DNA of 64,000 nucleotides. It comes from Pelomyxa schiedti (lineage: Eukaryota; Evosea; Pelobiontida; Pelomyxidae). Under the pieces are notes generated by a model, which saw nothing but the letters and a program-made list of their open reading frames with translations, did not search any database and was not told the DNA's origin. Both the position numbers and the translations under genes were made by a program. The stretch covers positions 51,304 to 115,303 of the forward strand of contig JAHLWZ010000816.1 in NCBI GenBank assembly GCA_020536535.1, in the 5' to 3' direction. This document shows positions 54,960-64,000 of this stretch, one piece after another; position 1 is the stretch's first letter, and every line of letters starts with the position of its first letter.

Positions 54960-57900
54960 TTATAGGGTGTTGAGTGACATGTATTGCACCCATTGGGACA
55001 ATAGGTACTGAGAGGCTGTGCTGTGGGCAATGCCCAGTGGTTGGTCTCCGATGCTGCCTGCTATTCGTAGTGTGGAATCCAGGATCATTCCTTCTCCCAT
55101 GGGCATAATCACTATATCTGCATGTATTGGTTGTGTGAGATTGAATTGCGGAGAGTGCTGATTAGCTCGGGAGTTTAGGCGGTTATGTGGCGATATTGGG
55201 ACATACAATCAAGTAAGTAGAATCCACGGGCGTCGAGCCGCCTCAGCGCCGTTTCAAAGTTAGAGAGTCCGCTTGTATCCAGTGCTCCATCTGCTGTGAG
55301 GCCGTAGAACTGCTGCTCCACAGTGTAATTGTGTGGCCTGCGCAGCGTTAGTTTCATTGGAAGGAGTTTAGTGCCTAGGTACCAGGTCCCCCAAGAAGGG
55401 TGGTCCTGAACTATTTCCACAGCTTCTCGCCAGAAGGGTACAGAAAGTACGGGAATTGGCCCGGCCGGCCCTGCAGGTAGTTGCAGAAGTATTACATGTC
55501 CTCCCTGGCAAGTTTAAAGCGATCACAGGTGTTGAAATGAAGTGAACCTCCTCTACAAAAGTGCTGATAGTGGAATCCCATGCAGTTACTACAGCTGGAG
55601 TTCCTTCTTGCAATGTATCGATATACCTCCCAGGAATCACTGTAGACAGATCTGAAAGGAGACCTATTGGATCGATAACGGAGAATACTGGTGTGTCCTG
55701 CCACAGGTCGTTTGGATAAATCTAATAACAGGTGAGGAGTTTTCTCGGAATGGCACTGACTTACCCACAGTGGCCACTCGTTTGTGGTAGAGTACAATCC
55801 AATTATGGCAGAAACTTGAACAATAACTTTTTGGGGTTTGTCTACTTGTGGTGCATCAAAGGTAGCCAGGGCAACCTCAATAACTGTGCCAGAGCACAAA
55901 GAAAATGAGGTGGTTGTCTGTCCGGAGAGAATAATTGATCCTGTATCTGCGAACGCTATTTGATAGGCTACAGTAGCTGGAGTGCAAGTATCTGTATACG
56001 CGAAATGGGATAGGATAAAGTGCAGTCTAACAGATTCCGAACTCTTCCATGACCACCAGTCATAATACGCAGGTCTATTACCCCCTGAGAAGAATCAGAA
56101 ATGCCACCTCAGTCAGAAAAACCTGCTATCCAGTCTGTTTTCCGATCAAATTCTAGTAAGATTACATTGTCACTATTAACATAAGTCAAATCATTTGGTC
56201 CAGCAAATTTTACTGTACGCAGGTCATCCCACATTCCAGCCGTACTAACAGGTTGGTCTGCATCAACCGTAACAACATAGCCAGACATAGCAGGTTGCAG
56301 GCGAGTGAACTCAAGGGTGAGCTTTCTGTGTACGGCAGCTTGGTTGAAAGATAGAGCCACCAAATCAGGTATATCACTCCATAGCCCAAGTTGCTTTAGA
56401 AGTTGCTCCTCCTGCGTTACTCTCATTTCCCATCTTGCACCCTGAGGATTTATGAAGGGATCACTTGAGACCCACCAAGGATCCGCACCCAGCGCTGCTT
56501 GTATACCGGGCAGATCACGAAGTGTATCTTTGTCGCAAAATTCGCCCATTACCCACAGGTGTGGATTTCTCCAATCCCGCCGAAACAAATCAAACGTTGT
56601 GCGGAAAAAAGTGGGATCACTGTATATGTGATTATCTAGTCAAATGTTAATGAGTAATAAGGAAATAGGAAGAACAACCATAAAAATCAGTTATCTCTTG
56701 TGTGGGGCCGCCATACTGTTCTCCTCCGCCACTGTTATCACACACTAACACATTCCCCCCATTTGCCTTTACTCCAGAATAAAGCTGTGATAGAAGGTCG
56801 GAACTTATGCTGGAGTCAAGTTCACAACCAAGATCGTAAATTATCACTGATGGATGATTTCGTGTGTGTCTCACAATAAGAGGGTACTCAACAAGTGTTT
56901 GCTGTGTGAACCAGTCTGTAGGGTCATTCAGCCACATCGGCAACTCCACCCATACAAGTACACCCATTTCGTCAGCGAGATCGAGCCACGAACTGGGAGG
57001 AATCCACAAGCATGCCTGAAAGTATGGAATCAATATGTAATTTTTTGGAAAAACGTAGAAACCTTAATGCCATTGTACCCTAAATTCAGTGCATTTGTCA
57101 TATCTTCAGCATATATTGTGGAAGCATTTTCTGGGTATGGGCAAATTCCCAGTGGTCCGTACCAGCCCCACGATAACGCCATGCGGGGGTACAGAGGTTT
57201 TCCATTGAGTAGTAACATAGACCCACTGGAGGAAATCGTTCTGCCAATCTTCAGCAGGGGAAAAGGAGAGTACAAACCCGACCTGAAACCAAATGTTGTG
57301 CATATTTTATCACTTGACTTGGCTACAGCACAAGTTGTATATAAATTTGGGGAAGAAGTTGTCCACAAACTCAAGCTAGAGGAAGATATTGAATGAAAGA
57401 AATTGAAAACAAAAGATTACCTTTGGGTTGCAAGTGTGCCAGAAAAAGTGCCAGTCCCAGATACAGATTGTGAGTTAGTCCATATTTGCTTTCCTGTGGG
57501 ATCACTTTACCTAATAAGAGAGGAATCATATGGACGTCGTGCAACCTGACTGTTAAGGCCACTTGTACAGTGGATATAGGATCTAGCTCAACGGTTACGG
57601 AAAAAGTTCCATCCGCCAAGCCTTGTGCCCAAATGTTGGTGATGTGATATGGCCCACTGGTACTATAAAGACTGACATCTTGCCAAATTCCTCCAAATGC
57701 TTGACCCCAAACATAAGGCAAAAATCCAGAGAGTGTTTCAGCCAGGTGGAAGTTCCCTGGTTCGTAAGGAGTGTCTGGGCCCGCTGTGTAACTTGCAGGT
57801 TTTTCCGTAATGACCTTCAATGCTGCTTGCGATCCAGCAACAACAACGCTGGTAATTTCAATTTCAAAAGGGTCCTATTGCTTAGTGTTAATCAATCTCA

Positions 57901-58457
57901 TTTCACACTGAGTGGAACTTACCCACATTCCTACGTGGCTACCAACTGTTTGGGTTTTAGTGTTTTAGAGGTGAGTTTCTACTGATAACGCGTTTATGTT
58001 GTGCCTAGTGCATTCATATACCAAGTTTCTCGTTTACATAAATTGATGAGCTGTAGCTCACGCCATCAAAATGCAAGAATAGCCTCGAATAACTAAAGAA
58101 ATGAGGGAGGAGTCTCAGAGGAGGGAAAATATAAAAGAATGAAGTAGAGGCAGCATATAGAACACAATACTAAATTTAATAATAATGATAAAAAGGCTAA
58201 GAGAAATACACAGTTGGGACTGTGAGAGTCGTCACAAAAGTAGCTGGTCCCACAATTGTCTTGGACACATTGGACAGTGCCGACTCCCAACACGACGGCA
58301 CAGCGACGTTTTCCCACTGTACTCCGTCAAAACTGACAGTCCAGTCCAGTTGTTCGCCCAACGACGTCCCACCCGTGTCCCTCCAGGTTCTTCCCCCAGC
58401 ATAACTCGCCAGCAGCAACAAAAACCCAAACGACACAACCGCCAGGCGATCTCGCAT
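54960..58457 (-). CDS. secreted glycoside hydrolase family 2 protein
   Basis: The start MRDRLAVVSFGFLLLLASYA is a signal peptide. Then comes the GH2 sugar-binding domain (WENVAVPSCWESALSN, LFLHFDGVSYSSSIYVNEKL, SHVGMW), the Ig-like middle domain (FLPYVWGQAFGGIWQDVSLY) and the TIM barrel: LNGKPLYPRMALSWGWYGPL, MTNALNLGYNGIK, LADEMGVLVWVELPMWLND and HTRNHPSVIIYDLGCELD, where the acid/base Glu follows Cys instead of the usual Asn. WVMGEFCDKD supplies the nucleophile Glu. Two more beta domains close the chain, ending at 54960. About 1000 residues in total. It acts on beta-linked sugars in lysosome or medium. Several exon joins in the last third are tentative. Confidence 0.88.
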
Positions 58458-58525
58458 CTTTTTTTTTCGTTTTTGCGATTTCCGTTGCAGCTCTGAGAAT
58501 CGTTTCATATCCGGAAAAAAATCAA

Positions 58526-59914
58526 ATGATGGACAGAAGAACGTGCGGCACGTGCCACAAGAACAAGATCTCGTTGTGCAGGGCGCACAATAATGCCCTT
58601 ATGTGCAAAGTTTGCTTTTGTAGAGTATGTAAGTGCTGCACCTTTTTTTTTCCCCCTGGCGTTTCGTTTTTTTTTTTTTTTTTTGACCTTGGTTAGGAAT
58701 TGGAGGAAGAAGTACATAGGGAGCTGCAACACCTTATTGCTCCTGGTGACCGAATTGCAGTTGCAATTTCTGGTGGCAAAGGTGCTTTTTGTTTGTTTTG
58801 GTTGTTCTGTATGACCCTCTCCCGATCTCCTTATTATTTGTAGATTCAACTACACTTGTGCACGTGTTGACTGCACTGAAGTCTAGATACCATTATGACG
58901 TGGAACTTATTCTTCTCTCAATTGACGAAGGAATCGTTGGTTACCGCGATGCCTCCCTCGAGGTGCATCTTTGACAATTATCACTGCATATTAATATCGC
59001 GGAACTAGACAGTGAAAAGAAACCAAGTCACATATAATTTGCCTCTCACAATTGTCTCTTATCGTGACCTTTATGGATGGACAATGGATGACATCGCGGT
59101 TATGACCAAAAATAGAAATACCTGTATGGAAAATTTCTCGTACCTGCTTATTTTTAAACATTGTTACTCACTATGCAGGCTCGTTTTGTGGCGTTTTCAG
59201 GCGGCAGGCCTTTGATCGTGGTGCAAGAATGTTAAATTGCAACAAAGTTGCCACTGGTCATAATGCTGACGATGTAGCAGAAACTGTAATCATGAATTGT
59301 ACATTGCCTCGAGTTTCTGAATTCCCTTGACCCCTGTGCAGTTGTGAGAGGGGATGTTCCTCGCCTGGATAGATGCCATGGAGCACAGACAGGGGCAGAA
59401 AATGGATTACCAAGGATAAAACCCTTCATCGGCATTATCCAGAAAGAGATAGTTCTGTATCTCCCCTGCTCTTAAACTATTAACCTTGTATCTCCTAACC
59501 GTAACACCTAAGATATGCATATTTCAATCACTTGGACTTCTGCTCAACTGAGTGCAAGTACGCGTTTAGTGCATATCGCGGTCGTGCTCGTGAATTCCTT
59601 AAAGCTCTTGAAGAAATCCAACCAACAGTTGTACTAGGTACAAGTCTCGCTTTTCCTCGAACCCCAACACATTTCCAGATACCGTCAAAAGTGCCCAGCA
59701 TTTAGTTGTAGCAGATGGCACCACTGAAGTTCCCGAGAAGGTTTTTCCTTTTGTACATGAGCTCCACATTCTGACTGGCATTACTAAGGCGTTAAGAGCT
59801 TGTTCGAAGTGTGGATACATGACCAGCAGAGCCATGTGTAAGACGTGTGTGATGCTTGAAGGCCTGAGAACAGGGAACACAAGACAAGCTATTTCTGACG
59901 ACCACTTTGGGTGA
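58526..59914 (+). CDS. CTU1: cytoplasmic tRNA 2-thiolation protein 1 (CTU1/NCS6)
   Basis: This is the PP-loop ATPase that adenylates and thiolates wobble U34 of tRNA-Lys, -Glu and -Gln, working with CTU2 and URM1. Eight exons give an N-terminal zinc ribbon ([18 protein letters not shown]), the PP-loop SGGKDSTTL (split by an intron), [64 protein letters not shown], the catalytic Cys region, [33 protein letters not shown] and a C-terminal zinc site ([19 protein letters not shown]). ATG 58526 or 58529 starts the protein. The C-terminal extension ([15 protein letters not shown]) is longer than usual. It diverges from the GH2 gene 69 bases away. Confidence 0.96.
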
Positions 59915-60014
59915 TTCGGAAAGAGAACGCACATACAGGCCTAAAATAAATTTTTCCTTAATATACACAGAAGGCTGTCTTTTACAAAATTTTGGACACA
60001 GCCAAATTTTCATT

Positions 60015-63000
60015 TTACGACCGTGCCATTGAGTGCCGAACAGCAGTGATTAGGTGCTCTAGTCTAGTAATGCACTCTAGGAATGCTGTGGTTCCAAAGT
60101 CAGACAATTGAGTTGTAGGAACGAGAATAAGGAGAAGCAAACATGGTCTGAGATCTGGGTTCTGGCTCCAACATTCAGTGATGAGAGTGCTGTATTCGGC
60201 CGGGCATTCTGGTGGGATTGTTTCCCTCTGTCCACTTTTAACGTAGGGAACTGTGGGTGGTGGTTAGACTCCTGTGAGGTTTTGGGGAAATACTGAAGGA
60301 TTGAATATCTTCATATGGATATGATTCTGTGAATGTCTGCCATAGCAATATTGCGTAACTAAAAATATCCGCCTTGGGGCCATAATCTTTCCCAGACAGT
60401 ACCTCTTTAGTGAAATGTTGTTTGTATTGTTGTGCTTTCAATTGTGTGTGGATGTATTCACACCTGGAGCCATGTCTGTTTGTGGGTTGGGGATCGAAAA
60501 AAAATATAAATCAGCAAAGTGACATACATAGTGGAGTTCCAATCATCAGAGTCATTTGGCTTCCTGATGAACGGGGAGGGGATATACCCTCTGCTCCCAT
60601 CTTTTTGATCCCAACTTGACGGGAACTCCCAAAGTCACAAACCTTGCATGTAATATTCGCGTGCTTATCAAGGGATGCAACTAGCACTGTTCGTGGCATT
60701 AGCAATAGAAAGGGTGATTCAAAAAAGAGTTCCACCATTGTCTGGCTGTTTTTTTGTTGTTTGTTTGTTGTTTGAGGGGAGGAAAAGGAACAAGGGAAGG
60801 GGGTGCACACTTTTAAATCACGATGGACCATGTTGTTGGCGTGCTTGAAAAGAAGTTCCTATTAGTAATCCTCAAATGGGAAGGTGGACCTACCAAAAAT
60901 GCCATCCCTACAAAAGATTAATTAATTAATATGTGTTCATCCCATTTATAGCATACCCACAGCAGTATCTCGCATAAGTTTTAACTTTACAATCCACTGG
61001 AGTCCTCTGTGCTTCTAAAACTTGTTTAAAAAATCAGAAACCTTGGGAGTATCACTTTGATGACATGTCTCAGACTTCCGTAAGGCATATACTCCTAAGA
61101 AAAGTCAATGTAAAATTTTGGACAAAATTCTTACCGTCACAAGGCAGAGCTGAGTAGTGTGAGCGTGGAATTATGTATTTTAGTGGGTGTATTAGAGGTT
61201 AGATGTTCAAATACCTTTTCTGGGATTGTCACTCTGGTCATCCTCAATTAGTATTGGAACTATGGGAAAAAACACATACGCTCCAATGAAGTTTATAATA
61301 TGTGTGTGTCTCAGTTGTGTCATCAGTTTAATTTCCCTATAGTTTTTCAGATTGGATTTATGAGGGCGAATGGGAACCGTAGGACCTCGCGATATGTAAT
61401 TTCATCAGGGTTCTGCACTTTGAGGTATTTGATTGCTACTTTAGTACAACGCCACTCTCCTCTCCAAATATCAGCAAAAGACCCTTCTCCAATAATTTTT
61501 TCGAATTTCAAATCAGTGTAATCCAACTGGCGGACTATTAAACTGGCAGAAAATGTCTCAAACACACATGAGTACTCAACGCAGTTGAGAGTGACAGATG
61601 GAATGTGTTACAATATTGAGCTTCTCTCTCGCTCAAAGTTTTTTGTTTGGAAAATAGACTCCCGGTTTTATCTATTCGAGTTAAGTTTGAACAGCTCTCA
61701 GGAAATGTATACTTGCTATTAAGATGCCACAGTCAACTTCAATTTTCATAGTACAGTGGACTCTAAGTGCCAACTGAAATTGGAAGTCTTTTCCCTTGAG
61801 ACAGTAAATTGGATCAACAAGTGTCGCAGCATACTTCTTTGATAGTAGCAATAGACGGATCCGCGGTAATAGTAAACCGATCATCATCTGGGAGAAAAAG
61901 AGCTACGTGTTTTGCCTTCCCCGTATTGTGGACTGTGACAGTGTCTGTTGTAATCTTGGAATATCAGTAACATTACTTGAAAAAGGAAATTACTTTGTTG
62001 AGAGGTCCAGGCTCTGTATCACATCCAAAGACCAATGTCTTGGGAAGGACCTTAATCATTTAGCAAATAAGAAAATGAGAAGCTATACTTACAGTAACCT
62101 CGTCAGATGTGGGAAGTGGAGGAAGAATAAATGATGGAGGAAGAAGGACTGGCTTCGGTGGCGGTGAGCCAGTTGTTGGCATATTCGCAATCTCGAAGGC
62201 ACTACACGACAAAACGGAAGAAGTCGATGAATTAGTATCGAAGGCCGAAGCAGCAGAGGAGGGTATTTGTTGTGTGGTGGATGTAATTGCTGTAGTTAGT
62301 GTTGGGACTGGCTCTACAGATGCAGTCGCTGGTTCTCGGGGAGGAGTTGGGATATGTGGCTGAGGTTTCTCCAGCATAGAGGTCAGGTTTTGCGTGTCAG
62401 GTGTTGGTGGGGCCGCAGGTGTCAGTTCCAACGCTGATGTGGGGGCGCTTACTATAGCGGGTACAACAGTAACTTGCGCTTTTGGTACTGGAGTTGGTGA
62501 TGCAACTAGAGTTGGTGAGGTTGTTGCTGGCAAGTTTGCGGTGGGGTTAGTTAATGGCGAAACAGTTATTTGTGGGGCGGTGGGTGATACAACAGGTTTT
62601 GGTCCTGGTGGTGGTGTGGGGATAAGATGTCTGGGTATGGCTATTGGAGGTGCAACTGGGGTAAATTGTATCGGCTCCCTGGTATTTCTATTTGGTTCTG
62701 GCGAAAATGGGGATAGTGCTGACGAAACTACTGTAGTATCTGTCATAGTAGATATAATCTCAGTGACTTGAGTGTCTACATGAGATGACGGTAATTCTTT
62801 ATGTCTTGCAACCTCAGCAACTGGCTGTTGTTGCACAGCGGCTGGGTTTTGAGTGGTGAGTTGTCTTTTGTCGCTGACTAGAGTGGGCGGAAAAATAACG
62901 GGAGAGGGTTGTGGTAGTGAGGAATAAGATGGAGGTGGAAATGGAGGTTGCGTTTGAACTTGGGGATTATGCGAAATTAGGGTATATGGAGGATATGGAT

Positions 63001-64000
63001 TGTACACTGTGGGGTAACTTGCTTGGTACTGGTATTGATAATGATCTAGGCACTGATACTGTGCACCAGTTGTTTCGGCGGCAGTCTCGAAGCTGTAAAG
63101 TTGTGGTACTAAAGGGTATCCCTCAACACTGCATATATTACAACATGTGTCAGCATTTAGCTGCAGGCCATACCTTTGAGAGAAGAAATGATAACATTAG
63201 GACATTTTAGGAGAAAGTAAGACCCACAAAGTGGAGGGCCTCAGTCTCTCGCTGAAACCAAGCCACAATTCCACATCACTGACCCACCGTACCAAAGTGG
63301 ATGGAACCGGCATGCTCTCGGCGCGCCGCACTGGGCTGAATATAGACAGAGCAGTGGCCGCGTCATTGCGCACCATTGGCCTGTCAAATGTGACCCACAC
63401 TCCTGACACAAATTCATCAGGGTTCACTCCAATCGCGCCATTTGGAGGGTAGCACCTCACAATCCGCGGGCACATGGATTCCAGCACTGTCACGGTCACA
63501 GCCACAGGCTGCGGCCCTTGAATCGCCGCGGTTTGTTGAGTGTTATTCTGGTTCATATGAAGAATCCCCGGTGATACCGTGCCACTAACACCACCGAGCT
63601 GATGTTGATTCTGAAGCTGATTCTGATTCTGATTCTGATTCACATTCAGCTGTGCGCAGTTGTGATTCAGCGCGGGGAGAACCGCCGGGGTGGCCAACGC
63701 AGCACTGCACGAAGACAACGAGGCGACGGGCGGCGGGGACTGCGAGCGGGGCCTCGCGGGGACCAGCGGGGCCCCCTGGTACTGCGGGTACGCGGGGGGC
63801 GGGGACATGCGGGGGTGCTGCTGGTGGTGGTGCTGGTGCTGGTGGGCGTGCTGGGGCCGAGGCTGCCGGGGGTCCGTGGGGGCCAGGTAGCGCCGGAAGA
63901 CGATCGCAAGCTCGTTCAGGAACCGGATCGAGGCGGTCAATCGGGGATCGGCAGGGTCGACCCAAAGCCGAAGGAGCGGGGCCCGCTGGTGGAGGAGGTC
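60015..64000 (-). CDS. Ig-like domain plus TKL protein kinase, partial at the right edge
   Basis: The reading frame is open through the right edge (LLHQRAPLLRLWVDPADP), so the N-terminus lies outside. His/Gln/Pro-rich text precedes an SbsA-like Ig domain (MCPRIVRCYPPNGAIGVNPD, SGVWVTFDRPMVR, SDVELWLGFSERLRPSTLWV). A Pro/Thr linker of about 300 residues follows, then a second beta domain (KKYAATLVDPIYCLKGKDFQ), then a TKL-type kinase: FEKIIGEGSFADIWRGEW (Gly loop), CTKVAIKYL (Lys), MVHRDLK, CKVCDFGSSRQVG, GKDYGPKADIFSYAILLWQT and ITECWSQNPDLRPSFLE. It ends HSMARS. All catalytic residues are present. A Ser/Thr or dual kinase with an outer Ig-like domain recalls Dictyostelium TKL kinases; no membrane helix is visible between the domains. 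Confidence 0.85.

Overview
The window is nuclear DNA from a unicellular eukaryote. About 36 protein genes lie on both strands with intergenic gaps of tens to a few hundred bases. Almost every gene is cut by short GT-AG introns (many 30-60 nt, some with TACTAAC-like branch sites), and splicing restores conserved domains in frame. Products such as CARMIL, Rab, TKL kinase, TRAF, PI31, ERI1, CTU1 and PTRH2 rule out a prokaryote. The gene set (TRAF, CARMIL, Rab32-like, TKL kinase with an Ig-like domain) would suit an amoebozoan or another free-living protist, but I cannot name the organism. There are no rRNA genes, CRISPR arrays, insertion sequences or recognisable retroelements.

Layout. 0-9 kb: PWI-like RNA-binding protein (cut by the left edge), TRAF protein, M20B tripeptidase, multi-pass membrane protein, RlaP-type nucleotidyltransferase, TauE/SafE transporter. 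9-10.3 kb: gene-poor stretch with a TTTTG repeat, a weak box C/D-like candidate and, on the minus strand at 10074-10165, a circularly permuted tRNA gene whose 3' half precedes its 5' half. It rebuilds a complete initiator-like tRNA-Met(CAU) and is the most important item here. 10.3-23 kb: thymidine kinase, FYVE-CARMIL fusion, Cys/coiled-coil protein, PTRH2, tandem ERI1-like exonuclease, SagB-like nitroreductase, coiled-coil protein. 23-24.5 kb: unexplained stretch containing a perfect 22-bp palindrome. 24.5-31.3 kb: F-box/membrane protein, proteasome inhibitor PI31, small membrane protein, LOG2-type RING ligase, helical membrane protein. 31.3-40 kb: Cu+-ATPase with five HMA-like repeats, then two Cys-rich membrane proteins and an ICMT-like methyltransferase. 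40-49 kb: secreted sulfatase, Rab GTPase, EF-hand-like protein, low-complexity protein. 50-64 kb: coiled-coil protein, unknown basic protein, myristoylated pseudokinase, secreted GH2 glycosidase, tRNA thiolase CTU1, and an Ig-like/TKL kinase cut by the right edge.

How the genes relate. There is no operon logic. Loose themes are copper and thiol handling (Cu-ATPase beside Cys-rich proteins), ubiquitin/proteasome (F-box, PI31, RING), secreted or lysosomal hydrolases (sulfatase, GH2), and tRNA biology (permuted tRNA, CTU1, PTRH2). Exon joins were made by hand from frame, splice signals and family similarity; joins I could not resolve are stated.
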